Program-made: the position numbers and the translations under genes
Shown: positions 1 to 11,229 of the stretch, piece by piece
Layout: every line of letters starts with the position of its first letter
Numbering within the stretch: position 1 is the stretch's first letter
Origin: Euleptes europaea
Taxonomy: Eukaryota > Chordata > Lepidosauria > Squamata > Sphaerodactylidae
DNA length: 64,000 nucleotides
Assembly: GCF_029931775.1 (NCBI RefSeq)
Contig: NC_079318.1
Coordinates: forward strand, 60,552,659-60,616,658
Direction: 5' to 3'
The notes under the pieces: model-generated
Database searches by the model: none
What the model saw: the letters and a program-made list of their open reading frames with translations, nothing else
What the model was told of the DNA's origin: nothing

Positions 1-712
1 TACATTTATTATGTAATTTAAAAGCCGTTTTATGCAGCCACCGAGTTTTGCTGCATTGGAATTGTATGGAATATAACTGCACCATGACTGCTGAAAGGAT
101 ATCTAAGTCTTTCATTATAAGATCATGCAGAAAGACTGGTGTTTAAAGACCAGATTGTATGATATTTTTTAACCAGTCTAGTTTTACCAGTAATGTTTTC
201 CAGGACACATTATGAAAAATCACATATGGAACAGTAATATAACTAGACAGATGTGGATGCACATGAAGTAACATGTGGAGTTGTATTATACCTGAAACAT
301 GTCAGAATGGAGAAAATATTTCAGACTCCTGAAGGAATGTACTTAAGAAACTGACTCAGATACTATGGAAAAAGACACTTCCTGGACTTGTCAAAAGGCC
401 ATGATGAATACAAAAAGAAGGGAAATAATCAAAATTCTGAAATATATTCCATGATGCAATTCTGTGTTAAGGCCTCAGAAGGGCAAAATGTTTAAGATGT
501 AATTATGAGTTTGAGGGGGGAAAGTGATTGCATCAGAAAAAGAAGATATATTTTACAGAACATTACAGACTTTCCAGCCGCTGACAAAAATGGCTTGTGG
601 CTTGAATTAAAACAACTATTGTCACACAGTTTTGACATATGTTTAAAACTCTTGTCTTTTGGGGGGAAGTCATGGTAAATGGTTCCTACATTATCAACAT
701 CTGAGAGTGATA
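1..712. other. No gene recognised
   Basis: AT-rich sequence with stops in all frames. I see no coding pattern, no convincing RNA gene and no repeat family I can name. Confidence 0.5.
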
Positions 713-949
713 GGGTTGCCAGGTGTCCGGTGGTGGTGGGCAAACCGCCGGCAATTCACCCCGCTGCCCGCCGACCAGCTGAGGGTCGGGGGGCAAACGT
801 GCACACGCGCATACACAGCGTGGCACCAGAAGTGCCGCCTCGCGAGGGGCCTTATACCACTCAAACTCCCAGTTTGAGTGGTAAAGGGCCGCTTGCGATG
901 CGGCACTTCCGGGTGTAAACGCATTGCAAGGGGCCAGCTATGGAAACCC
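713..949. mobile_element. MITE-like element with GGGTTGCCA ends and a central palindrome
   Basis: Ends GGGTTGCCA (713-721) and TGGAAACCC (941-949) form an imperfect terminal inverted repeat. The interior is CpG-rich and holds a near-perfect hairpin at about 829-909: the arms ACCACTCAAACT and AGTTTGAGTGGT flank a 3-nt loop at 868-870, continuing outward to GAAGTGCCGC and its complement. No clear target-site duplication was seen. Confidence 0.55.
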
Positions 950-2089
950 TAGGTGGGACAGCTAGCTATTGTTGGAAGATGATTTTGAAAACATATAAAT
1001 ATGGGGAACTGAATTGATCTGGGGCATCTTGAGAATGCTCTGTGCCTGTAACCTGCTTACTTTTGGTAATCCATTTTAATAGGATCAAGTAACTGCTCTC
1101 CTTCAATTATATATCAATTATGGTTTTACTTTTTTGTTGCTCTATGTTAAAAGTGTAATTATGTTTTAATAAAAAGATAAATGGAGGCAAGATTCTCTAG
1201 TAATATTTTTACTTGTGTACTATACCCAGATGAACCAAAAATGTTGAGGTGTACCCCTTGCCAGGAGATTAATGATTTGATATAGGAAAATTAGTTAGAC
1301 AGCTAGGGCTTCTTAAGTGCACACCTGCGTCTGAATCAGGCCTGACCAGAGTCATCTGGAAAAATGGCCTGGAATAAGGAGAAGAAGATTGTGTCAGACT
1401 ATGTGAAAATGCTGACTAGATCCAACCCAATGCCCAATGATATCTCACAATCCAGAAATGGAATCCAATTGGAATCTCCAGTGTGCAGGGAATGGAGAGT
1501 CATTGCCCAGCACAGTTTTTTGCCTCTCCCATAACAAGCAGAATCCTGTAAAATACAGAGAAATGAAAACACACAGAATCCCAGTTATTTGCCACCTAGA
1601 GTCCTTGGATTTGAAAGTGAGGCATTCAGCCACATAAATCTTTAACTCGATTCCCAGCCTTTTAATCTAGGTGACTGCTTCGTCATTTCAGCCAAGTGCC
1701 TTGGCTACCTGCCTGCAATTACTTTGTTCTCAAATATCAAGTTGACAAAAGCATTTTGTGCCTTTGTATCACATGCTGCATATTCCCCTGTCATGTTCAG
1801 GATAGGCTTGACCATGTTTTTGGCTGCTCACTCGTTTCTAATGTGCTTGCTAAATGTTTGTCTGTTACTCTGCATATGCCTTAGATTAGTCATCATACCA
1901 ACAAATTCAGTTGCCAGGTAGCATTAAGCAACTGCAGGTTCTGGAGAGATGGCCAGTTACTTTCAAGAAACTGTCTTTTTTCTGTAAGGTGGGTTAAAAA
2001 TGGATTATTCGCCTGTGAGGGCTTCTCAGAATGCTTTTCTAAAAGTTGAGATCTTGGCTACTTTATTGCAAACCTCAAGAATATGGGCG

Positions 2090-2330
2090 CAGCCAGTTGC
2101 AGTTCTCCAGCTGCCACCTGATTGTTGTCCCTCTGCTTAGGGTAGCCCACCTGGCATTGACAGTCCATGCTTTTCCCCTTGTAACTCCCACTCTGTGGAA
2201 TGGGCTCCCTAAGAAGGGGAGGGGAGCTTTATCTCAAGAAATATTTTAGGAGGTGCTGCAAAGCCATTCTTATCTGCCTGGTCTTTTAATGGGGTACAGA
2301 CTGCAGGTATATTCTGGAGGGAGGTAAGAA
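2090..2330 (+). mobile_element. L2-like LINE 3' end fragment
   Basis: A short frame reads RVAHLALTVHAFPLVTPTLW followed by NGLPKKGRG. The A-x-P-x-L-W-N-x-L-P pattern is the usual end of L2/CR1-group reverse transcriptase proteins. Only the tail is present. Confidence 0.6.
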
Positions 2331-2617
2331 GAAGAAGAGTTGGTTTTTATATGCTGACTTCCTCTACCGCTTAAGGAACAATCAAACCGGTTTACAATCA
2401 CCTACCCCTCCCCACAACAGACACCCTGTGAGGTAGGTGGGACTGAGAGAGTTCCAAGAGAGCTGTGACTAGCCCAAGGTCACCCAGTTGGCTTCATGTG
2501 TAGGAGTGGGGAAACCAACCTGGTTCACCAGATTAGTGTCTGCCACTAATGGGGAATGGGGAATCAAACCCGGTTCTCCAGATTAAAGTCCACCGCTCCA
2601 AACCACTACACCATGCT
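2327..2617 (-). mobile_element. tRNA-derived SINE, (CTT)n tail
   Basis: Read on the minus strand, it begins with a tRNA-like head (gtgtagtggt A-box-like, ggtttgattcc B-box-like), has a middle with tcacagctctctc, and ends in a cttcttctt tail. Copies of the same family lie at about 25390-25676 and 40517-40795, all in the same orientation. Confidence 0.75.
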
Positions 2618-2923
2618 GAAATTAGGATTTTAATTTCAGTCTGTTTTCAATTTCTGGCCCAAATAGAACCATACTGTCTTCCTAAACTATAATATTCTAC
2701 TCCCTTATATTTACAGTTTGCTGATTCTGAGCAAGCAGGTGTTGTCTTTGTAATCTGGATAGTTTTTGGATGTCAGCTGAATCCCCAGTCTGTAACTACT
2801 AGTGAAAAAGTCACTCCAAAGGTAGCCTGAAGCTATATAAAGACACCCCTAGCCCCTGGAAATAGATATTGCACTAGTCAATAAAATAAATTCAAAGGAC
2901 TGGATTTTACTTCAGGGCTAGAT

Positions 2924-3905
2924 TTTATTTCATATTTGCTTTGAACTACTAACCTCTCTTGGAAGAGGACAGCAGCATTTATGAGTGTGAAACCAACCAA
3001 GCAATGCACAACACGACACAATGGGATATAATGCTATACGGTCTGCTCAGCTCACATCAAGCCCTTAGGCTGGCCTGGAGGTGGGCACATACTCCAGCTG
3101 GCTGACAGGCGGAAGGTGGCCAGTGGGTGACGTACAACTCTTTTAATACTCTTGGGAAAGTAGAGCATGTAAGCCATGGGAGAAGAGATTCCATGGTTTT
3201 TACTTCTCAGTTCACTGACAGGTCATAACTGTTTGCAAGTATTTCCCACTGGTTTTGGACATCTGTTTAAATTACTCTAGCCAAGGCAGACTAAAGCTAT
3301 TTCCATCCCAAGCTTCAGCAATGGCTCTTCACTGCTGAGGGAGAATTAACTATGAGCAAGATTTAGCCTTTCTCACACATGGCTAAAAAGGATGCTCTGT
3401 GGCATCAGAAGTTAAGTCCTTCTAAAAGTAACTCAGGTCGCAATCTGTTCCTCAACCATTGCCATCTGTCAGCTGCAGTCACAGCTGTAGGCAATCGTGT
3501 TCAGACCTGCTCTGCGAATTCACTTCCAGATACCAAACCCTTGTCATGTGAGCTACTCTTCCCAATACACCTTATTTCAACTCTGGCATGGACATATTTG
3601 GGGCCCACGCAAGCAGACACTGATTGCCTTTTCCAAAGGCATCTCCATTAATAAAGGCATATTCCACAATGCCCCCTGCAGTAGTGGGGTGGAAATCTTC
3701 TCAGGGACATTTGTGCATACTAGTTTTTCCCTTGGAGGGAACATAACTTGTCGCAGCACCCGTGGGGAAAAGGAGCGGTTCATCTATTCTCTAGGATGAC
3801 CACTAAGTCAGAATGTGCATCGTTCTCCTTCAGGCTAGAACTGCCATCTAAACCGGTTCACATTACGGAGCGGATTACAGTTTTGTCAGGAATTCATGGG
3901 AGCCT
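2924..3905 (-). other. Probable 3' UTR of the SOUL-family gene
   Basis: This is the stretch downstream of the TGA on the minus strand. The first exact minus-strand AATAAA I see after the stop is at 2929-2924, which would give a 3' UTR of about 980 nt. An ATTAAA variant near 3145 is an earlier alternative. No coding exon or clear repeat is visible inside. The poly(A) choice is inference only. Confidence 0.35.
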
Positions 3906-4080
3906 TCAGTTTGCTCGCCGGATAACCCAGATCTCATTGCGATGGTTAGGAACACCAGGATTCTCATATGAAGCCACCATGTAGGTTTCATGGAGCACAT
4001 TATCAGTGGAGCCCAGCAATTCCCAGAGAAGACGGATCTCCCGTAGGATCGTTTCTTCTGTAGTGCTCCCATAAAACACC
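3906..4080 (-). CDS. SOUL-family gene, last coding exon and stop
   Basis: Residues 187-244 after a GTGTAAAG acceptor: RVFYGSTTEETILREIRLLW, ELLGSTDNVLHETYMVASYE, NPGVPNHRNEIWVIRRAN, then TGA at 3908-3906. The N-P-G-V-P...R-N-E-I-W end is the canonical SOUL/HEBP terminus. The acceptor has a weak pyrimidine tract, but phase and homology agree. Confidence 0.88.
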
Positions 4081-7000
4081 CTTTACACAAGATCAACAAC
4101 AAAACAATTGTACAAAAAAGATCAAACTTTGGTACGGCAAATTTGCTTTCCTGCCACCCACCCAACAATGCATGGCTTCAAATCTTGAAAACGTTGGGAA
4201 CTTTTGGCTTACAGATAATCAGCTTTCCACAAGGTGTTTCCCTTCTCCATTATAGGACCTCAGATCATTTTTTTTCTGTGCTAGTGCATTGTTATTTTTT
4301 TAATCACCATCTTCCCTGCCACACATTCCTTTTCTCCCAGCCAGGAGGAGAAAGCATTATTCCTTCTCTCTTCTGCCTAGAAGCAGGACTAATGTGCAAG
4401 GAGCAGGGCATACCTTGTAATGACCTGAAGTGGTGCTCTCTCTATGACTTGGATTTCAGGGTCCATAGGGAGAGGGGGGTTAGGCTGAAATTCCTCTGGG
4501 AGATAATAGCCAGTAATGACATCTTGCAGCAGTTCAGTGCCTTCCTTATTAAGATGGATCTGAGTGACCACAGGCACCGTCATCCCCAAGTGGCGGCCTA
4601 GATAAAGACACACGTAGAGAAACACAACAGTGAGAAAGCTGCGGCCTTGAGAGCCTACCACTTGCTTCTCCAGTCCCATTTAATCCGACTGCTGTAGGGG
4701 TCTAGGGCTTTGCAGAGTCCCTTCCCATCCCTCCGTTCGCACTCGCTTGCACATACGTAAAGAGTTCTCCTTGCAGATATACCGCATGAGTTTCATGAAA
4801 CCCAGGGAGACACTCTGTTCATACTTGGGCTCCCCTCTGGTGATGCATGCCCATTTCCTAGATGGATACAGCCGCTCTTCATAGGCTGTCTCCTCACTCT
4901 GAAACAAGAAGGAAGAAGAGTTGATAACAGCACTCAAAGGAGCTAGACTGGACATTATGTATTACAAAAAAACCTGACACTAAACAGAGTATTCTGCAAA
5001 TTTGGAGGACCCCCAGATGTGCAGAAAAGACTGAAATTAAAAAAACAAAAAACATGGGGAGTTTAGTTTCCCCCAAAATAAAAAAAGCCTTGTCTGAGCA
5101 AGCAATGCACCTGCCTTCTCCTCCTCCTGTATCAGGTGGCTGCAGGAAGCCTCAGTGGAGGCCAGGAGCCACATAGGGCTTGCCAGCATTGTGAGGGGAA
5201 GCCTTGGTGGACTGACATTGAGAGCTGCAGGGCTTGCTGCCATCATTCGCAATGAAGAGGGGATGCCTCAGCAGAGCTTGCTGATGGTGACGGGGGGGAT
5301 AAACCCTTGCTGACCCCCCACCAAGCAGTCAATGAGGGAGTCGGGGGCACGGGAATCCTCGCTGCACCGCCAACTGAATTGGCAAGTAGGGAGTTGAAGG
5401 GCACAGGAGTCCTTGCTGCCGCCACCTCCCCTAATCAGCAAACAGGGAGTGCGGAGGCATGGCAGTCCTTGCCACCCCTCTAACCAAGCTGGCAAGGAGG
5501 GAGTTGGGAATATGGTAAGGGGGGAAGATGGGGGACAGGAGCCCTCGCTACTCCCCCCTTCTGAACTGCTCACCCACTGAACTGGCAATTAGAAAATCAT
5601 GTTGTAATAGTACCTAGTAGGGTTGCCAACCTCCAGGTGGGGCCTGTAGATCCCCCAGCATTTCAACTGATCTGAAGACCACAGAGATCAGTTCTCCTGG
5701 AGAAAAGGGCAGCTTTGGAAGGTAGACTCTATATGGCATCACATCCCTGCTGAGTTCCCTCCTCTCTCCAAACCTCACCTTCCCAAGGGTCTACCCCCAA
5801 ATCTCTAGGAATTTCCCAGTCTGGAGTTGGCAAGCCTAGTAGCTCGGGAAATGTTGACATCAGCTTTAGTAAGTTATAGTGCAATTCAAAGCAGAGTCAT
5901 GTCCTAAGCCCGCTGACTGGAACACATGAAATTGCCTTATACCGAGTTAGACCTTTGGACTCTCAAGGTCAGTATTGCCTACTCTGACTGTCAGCAGCTT
6001 TCCAGGTTCTCAAGAAGAAGAAGTCTTTCATATACACTATTACTGGATCCTGTTGACTGAAGATGGTGGGGATTGAAGCTGGGACCTTTTGCATGCAAAG
6101 CAGATGCTCTACCACTGAGTCACTGCCCCTCCCCAAGGGTGTAACTAGTTTTAGGTTTGCACTGTTGATTAGGTTTTTCCCCCTGTAGTTTTATCATAAC
6201 CAAAGATCAAAATGCTACTGACTGATTGACAAAAAAAAAAGCAAGAAAGCACCTAACTATGCAGCAAAGACTACAGTTAAGCACTTCCATTTAAAAAAGG
6301 ACTGATTATAACAATATGCATGTAAGTTGAAGGTTAACTTATCTTACTTACTAGACATCTTACATTTACAGACCATAATTATTTCGCCATTGAGGGTTCA
6401 GCTGTACATTACATGAAATGCACAAGACCAACAGCCTGTTTTCTTGCTGCAAAGAAGCGCTGGGAAAGGGCCATTTGGAGGGTAAAGGGGAGTTTGCATG
6501 TCGTTTGCTACTTACTGTAGTTTGGCACGTTGATATTCTAATCATATATGCACAATAGTTTGCAATATTGTGTTCTGTTTCTAGTTGTTGGAGCAGGGAG
6601 CCTCTTAATCACAATTTCCAAGCCCAGGCAGTTAGTTTCTAGTTGTTTAAGGCTGCAATATTATAAATACATGCTTTGGAGCAAGCCCCATTGAAATGGG
6701 TAGGGCTTCCTCTGAGCAACTTAGAATCAGACTGTAAGGCTGCAATCCTAGCCATGCTTCTCTGAGAGTGAATGTCATAGAAAAGTCAGTGGGGTGTATG
6801 CCCATGCAGGCACGCACAAAAAAACAGCCCAAATCTTATTTCAGCTAACCATGAGGACCGTCCATGTTCTTCTACAAGCTAGGGGATGGTGTATTTTTTA
6901 AAGTACCTACCTGTCAGAGGTTCAAGACACAGACCCACCTTCCCAATACCTGAGCAGGTACAGAACCATATACTACTAAAGGTGCTGCTGGACTTGTTTT

Positions 7001-10000
7001 ATTCTACATGAGAGACCAACGTTCACAGATGCAGGCTGCATCCCTCCGATGCATTTCACTGAGAACAAACCTCAACGACAATAGCAGAATTTCCTATGGA
7101 GAACTGATGTTACTACTCAAGCGGACAATTACCATTTATGGGGTATAATTGATAACGTTGCCAAGATTCTACCAGGATTCTACATGGAAAACTAGAAGTC
7201 AAGGAGAAGGATTCTAGCTTAGCCTTCATTTGGATGTGCCAATTTTCTTTGTGCAAGGAATGTTAATGATAGGACGTTTTGGAGGACACTGATTCATAGG
7301 GTCGCCATGAATTGGAGGCGACTTGATAGCACTTAACACACACACAGCTAGGGAGAAGAATTCCTCATCCCTTTTACCTTTTTCTTCTCATCCTTCCTAG
7401 CTGCCAGGAAGATACTTGTGTTATGCTCTGGAAACTATTTGCCTTAAGAACCATCGGCACTGTGTTAGGATTCTGGTAAGTAAGATAGCTACTCAGCTTT
7501 ATTATTTTGTGCATTCTACTGCCATTGAACTGTATGCCTTGTTTTTAATATCTTCTTAACTTCCTTCATTAAAGCGTTATTTTGCTTTTGTGTGTGTGTT
7601 ACTCAAGGAGTTACTGGTACCAAACCCAGGTGAGCTTGGTTACAGTGCTGTACCACGGCAGGGCCTGCCATGACACATGCCTACTTGACAGTGTTTCTCT
7701 CATGCCATTAAAAACCTGCAGAAGAGGATGAGTATGACAAGTGTGATTTTACCCAAGCAAGACTACTTTACTAAAGACACCCAAAGTCATTGCATGCCTT
7801 TCCTTCTGGAGCAGAATTCCAGCTGAACCAAAGTCACACTGGCTAGTCTCATGACATCATGCTTGCAATAGTGCTAACAAAAGGCCCATCATTATGACTG
7901 GCAGTGGTGAATGGACCAGAAAGAAGCAGTTTACACTGTAGGAAGCTTGGCAGAGGGAGCAATGTGACAGACAAACCTTCCAGTGTCACAACTGGAGTGT
8001 AGGTTTTGCCCTTACCACATTGTCCCCAAGTATAACGCTTTGTTTTCCACAAAATAGGAAATTAGAGCCACATTTGGAAGAAGTACAAGGGTGCAATGTT
8101 GGTGTGAGGGCTAAATCTGTGCCATTTCTGACGACGGGCCTGAATTTTGTTCCTCCAGAACTGTGTCCCAGATGTAGCTTTTACTTTGTCCCATAGAATG
8201 CAGAGGGACAACCAAGCCAGCCTCTATCTGCAAAATGCCCACCCAGGGTTCTCTTTCTTGGTTACACCAGAGCAGCAATCTCTAATGTGGCACCAATTGC
8301 ACTCACTAATGAGTTTCTAGTACCCACTTGCTTCTCACGTGCTGCTTTTTCAACCTCCTTCCTTATCCCTTTAAAGTTCCCTTCTTCTGTCCTCCATGCA
8401 CACTGCCTCCTTTCCTACTCTTTCCATTGTCACTTTTTCATACTACTTCTTTCCCATTCACAGTCACAAGATAAGTCAGCAGAAGTTTAATGACAGTAGT
8501 ACTGGAGGAGTCATGGACTAGAAAAGATAAGGAGCAGGAGCCTATTAGATGCCTTTATCTTCTTTCCACAAAATTTGGGCAGCCAGAGCTGCCTTTAGGA
8601 ACAGTATACCACCTCACTCAGGAATGGGAAGTGCGCATATATGCAAGTCTGCTCACCTTCTCAAGCTGGGACAAGGTAGTGTAGGGCACAGACTCTTGTG
8701 TCTGGTTATGTTGTGTCATTTGTACTATTGGTCCTGCCATGTCTATAAAAACAGTAAATTGGGAGAACCATTAAACCTGAAAGATGCCGCCAAAAATCTC
8801 TAGAGACCCATAATCATTTGGAAAGGCCCACATTTTTCCACAAGCCTTTTCAACAAGATGGGCCTAAAGGAACTGAAAATCATTAATTAAACATTTAAGC
8901 TGGAATCAGTGTCTCCTGAAATAGTGAGATGAACAGACGGATGGATGGCAGTGCTTTTTCCTTTGTAAATAAGTAAGTGCCGGCACTCATATACAAGGTT
9001 GTGCCAATTTCCAAAAATTCTCCCCTCCCTCTAGAGATCCCTGGTGCATGAGGGTCAGGACTTGGGAGAGCTGGTACTCAGTACCACTGAGTACCATAAC
9101 ACAAAAAAAAGCCCTGATGGATGGTCACATATTTTTAAAAGAATTCCTTCACCCCTGGGGGGGGGGGAACAGACCAAATACTTAACAAGTTTCTTCTTTG
9201 TCCATCATTGTCTGTGCAACGTTCTTAACGTTATTTTGCTACTGGGCATGATCCTGTAATCAGCAGCCTTATTTTAACTTTACCAGCAAGAATAGTCTTT
9301 TTGTAACTTTACCAGCAACAACAAAGAGACAAAAAAGGATTTCTTACCAGCTGTTAATGGTAATAGATAAAGATTACAGGATATCCAACTTCTAACTCTA
9401 TATTCAATGCACATTTAACCCATACAAGCAATCAATCTAAACATATAATCCTGACTACATTAGTTGAATGCAAGCACAGGATACTACAAGGTAATTTGAT
9501 TCTAATAACGTAGCTTAGCATTCGTGTGCTAAGACGGCAGTAACTGTGGAAAGCATGAGCATATTTTCTAGCTAGGGTTCCCATCAGGCCTGGAGAAAAA
9601 TGTCCTGTCCCCTTAACAGAGGCTTAATGGGACGTTACTTATCAAGAGATGTTCTTTACCTCCATAACCTGAAAAGCTTCTGCTGCTCAAAATCACAAAA
9701 TCACACAAGGTTGGAAAAGACCACAAGGGCCATCCAGTCCAACCCCCTGCCATGCAGGATCCCAAAATCAAAGCGCTCCCAACAGATGGCCATCCAACCT
9801 CTGCTTAAAGACCTCCAAAGACGGGGACTCCACCACCCTCCCAGGTAGAGCATTCCACTGTCGAACCGCCCTCACTGTCAGAAAGTTCTTCCTAATGTTT
9901 AGGTGGAATCGCTTTTCTCTTAGTTTAAATCCATTACTCCATGTTCTAGTATCTGAAGCAACAGAGGACAAGCTAGTTCCCTCATTAACATGGCATCCCT

Positions 10001-10515
10001 TCAAATATTTAAACATGGCTATCATGCCACCCCTTAACCTTCTCTTCTCCAGACTAAACAATTCCAGACCTTTGACCATTCTAGTTGCTCTCCTCTGGAC
10101 CCGCTCCAACTGGTCAACATCCTGCTCATTTCTACACATTAACCCTCTATTTAAGGAAGAACACTTTTCTACAGGCCTGCTGATAACCTTACATAGGCAC
10201 AGAAGTTGAAGCACTGAAATAAAATATATCTATACTTGAGAGCAGCCTCAAGAGGATGTGAGGAACTGCAGCAAAAAGGAAGAATCCTGTATAAATGTTC
10301 CTTTGAGATTTCCATCTTTGAAACACGATGTCATTGGATTCCTTGTGGGTGGGATGCAAATTCTTACCTTGAGGCAGCGTCACTTGGTGAGTGCTAGCTA
10401 TTGCCTCCCAGTGAGAAAACAGTCTGTTCTGTTGCTCCCTATCCATGGGTTCCTCATCTTCATCAAGGTCCTCATCATCCATTTCATTCAGTTCCTCAAG
10501 GGTAATACGTGCCAT
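3906..10515 (-). CDS. SOUL/HEBP-family heme-binding protein gene (5 coding exons, 244 aa)
   Basis: Coordinates span the CDS with introns: 10515-10368, 8742-8657, 4898-4757, 4597-4414 and 4080-3906. Coding lengths are 148+86+142+184+175 = 735 nt, or 244 codons plus TGA, and every junction is GT-AG with matching phase. Known of the family: SOUL/HEBP proteins are small soluble heme or porphyrin binders. Seen here: an acidic N-terminus (about residues 11-25), then SOUL signatures: AYEERLYPSRKWACIT (about 83-98), a helix with GFMKLMRYICKENS, LGMTVPVV (129-136), YYLPEEFQPNPPLP, and the C-terminal motif ENPGVPNHRNEIWVIRR. The acidic leader makes it longer than HEBP1. The start is the first ATG of exon 2, 16 nt after an acceptor. 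It is not typical HEBP1 or HEBP2 and looks like a separate SOUL paralogue of non-mammalian vertebrates, so no symbol is given. Family assignment is firm; heme binding is inferred. Confidence 0.88.
4414..4597 (-). CDS. SOUL-family gene, fourth coding exon
   Basis: Residues 126-186: RRHLGMTVPVVTQIHLNKEG, TELLQDVITGYYLPEEFQPN, PPLPMDPEIQVIERAPLQVI, then T. It carries the family hallmark G-M-T-x-P-V followed by the F-Q-x-x-P-P-x-P proline motif. The acceptor is TTTATCTAG and the donor AAG|GTATGC, phase 2. Confidence 0.9.
4757..4898 (-). CDS. SOUL-family gene, third coding exon
   Basis: Residues 79-125: SEETAYEERLYPSRKWACIT, RGEPKYEQSVSLGFMKLMRY, ICKENSL. This is the first half of the SOUL fold. 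The acceptor is CTTGTTTCAG and the donor C|GTATGT. The Y-E-x-R and KWACIT elements are typical of the first beta strands of SOUL/HEBP proteins. Confidence 0.88.
5300..5590. repeat. Degenerate minisatellite, unit about 52-56 bp
   Basis: About four to five diverged units share the pattern ...ccttgctg + C-rich block + ggcaag-aggGAGTtg + gggcac-ggagt. Units start near 5306, 5352, 5408, 5463 and 5540. It is GC-rich and lies in the intron between the second and third SOUL coding exons. Confidence 0.5.
5618..5838. mobile_element. hAT-type MITE (TAGGGTTGCC family)
   Basis: Starts TAGGGTTGCCAACCTCC and ends GGAGTTGGCAAGCCTA. The flanking 8-mers gtacctag and gtagctcg match at 6 of 8 positions, an eroded 8-bp target duplication. 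Same family as the copies at 28100 and 29426. Confidence 0.7.
5928..6136 (-). mobile_element. tRNA-derived SINE, Ala-like head
   Basis: On the minus strand it reads gtgactcagtggtagagc (A box), then gcatgcaaaaggtcccagct and a B-box-like cttcaatcccc, followed by the body with tctgactgtcag on the plus strand. Related copies or fragments are at 33670, 36330, 59385, 60195, 61905 and 63205. Confidence 0.75.
6976..7012 (+). mobile_element. Penelope-like 3' fragment
   Basis: The words aaaggtgctgctggacttg match the tail seen in the Penelope-like copies near 20.1 kb (aaggtgctactggactcgtg). Short and worn. Confidence 0.4.
7245..7345 (+). mobile_element. Bov-B-type SINE/LINE tail
   Basis: Contains ataggacgttttggaggaca, then catagggtcgccatgaattg and a cacttaacacacacaca end. 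The same 3' tail closes the Bov-B LINE at about 63110-63195, which is the expected relation between Bov-B LINEs and their SINE partners in squamates. Confidence 0.65.
8657..8742 (-). CDS. SOUL-family gene, second coding exon (86 nt)
   Basis: This short exon was found by walking the phases. The acceptor is TTTTTATAG and the donor AAG|GTGAGC. It gives D50 across the junction, then MAGPIVQMTQHNQTQESVPY and TTLSQLEK (51-78). The length (2 mod 3) is exactly what joins a phase-1 donor to the phase-0 exon at 4898. The P-I-x-Q-M and S-V-P-Y pattern is what I expect between the N-terminal leader and the SOUL core. Confidence 0.82.
9570..9645 (+). mobile_element. MITE end (GGTTGCCAACAGGCCTGGAG family)
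   Basis: Reads agggttcccatcaggcctgg then agaaaaatgtcctgtcccct. It shares this arm with copies at 10597, 31905 and 63955. Only one end is recognisable. Confidence 0.5.
9689..10140 (-). mobile_element. CR1 LINE 3' end
   Basis: The minus-strand frame has the CR1 C-terminus: QLERVQRRATRMVKGLE, LEKRRLRGGMIAMFKYLKG, then KNFLTVRAVRQWNALP and SPSLEVFKQRLDGHL. It is 5'-truncated and sits in intron 1 of the SOUL gene, next to the first coding exon. Confidence 0.85.
10368..10515 (-). CDS. SOUL-family gene, first coding exon
   Basis: Encodes residues 1-49 plus one base: MARITLEELNEMDDEDLDED, then a second acidic run, then HWEAIASTHQVTLPQ. The exon itself starts at 10531 after a CAG acceptor, leaving 16 nt of 5' UTR here. 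The donor reads AAG|GTAAGA. Phase 1 at the end fits the next exon. Confidence 0.85.
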
Positions 10516-10596
10516 CTTAACACAGCAACCCCTGAAGAAAATAGAATAAAATATTCTAGATCCTAAGCATATTAATGGCTCTTTTATCGTTACATG

Positions 10597-10780
10597 TATG
10601 GTTGCCAACAGGCCTGGAGAAAAATCTGTTGTCCCTTTAACAGAAGCTTAATGCTTGGAAATGTGCAGCTGAAGATTTTAATGGCATGGAGGTAAATCAC
10701 ACCACTTGGTAAATAATATTCCATCAATCCTCCACCAACGGGACAAGACATTTTCTTTCTCTAGCCATTTGGCAACCCTA
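10597..10780. mobile_element. MITE with GGTTGCCAACAGGCCTGGAG arms
   Basis: The left arm ggttgccaacaggcctggag and the right arm ending ctagccatttggcaacccta are imperfect inverted repeats. It lies only 66 bp upstream of the acceptor of the first SOUL coding exon. Confidence 0.55.
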
Positions 10781-11229
10781 CTTTCAGCTTGGACTTGGTG
10801 TGGCTCTTCTGGGGAGGGATTGGCTCCATCCATCATCAATGTAGCACCAGCAATGTGCAGCATGGGCCAACATCAGAAGGTACTGGTCGTTTTCTTCTGA
10901 TGCATGAGTGACAGTCCAATCATAGGCAGCGTTGGCTCAGACTAGAGTATCTTTACATAGGACTGCACTGTGATTCTGTTGTTTTGTTCTCAGGTGGAAG
11001 ATCTATATGTGGAAGACTCCATCTGTTGACATTGAAAACAACTTTGTTAAAATAACTTGAAGTCCTGTGTGTGCCTGTCTTTTAAATATGTAAATAAAAC
11101 ACAAGGTATTTTCTATTGTCCATTTCATCTGATAAATGTTATTCTGCTAAGGAAAAGCAAGAACAGTTTACTGCCCACTATGTTCCCATATTTTACAAGA
11201 CATAATATATCATCCTGTCCCACCCTTAA

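Noticed and set aside
4143-4601. 152-codon plus-strand open frame
   Set aside because: It is antisense to the SOUL exon at 4597-4414 and adjacent intron; the minus-strand reading is clearly the real gene.
6890-6960. Possible small SOUL exon (acceptor and GTAGGT donor on the minus strand)
   Set aside because: The only length that fits the phase contains a stop, and the exon at 8742-8657 fits both phase and homology.
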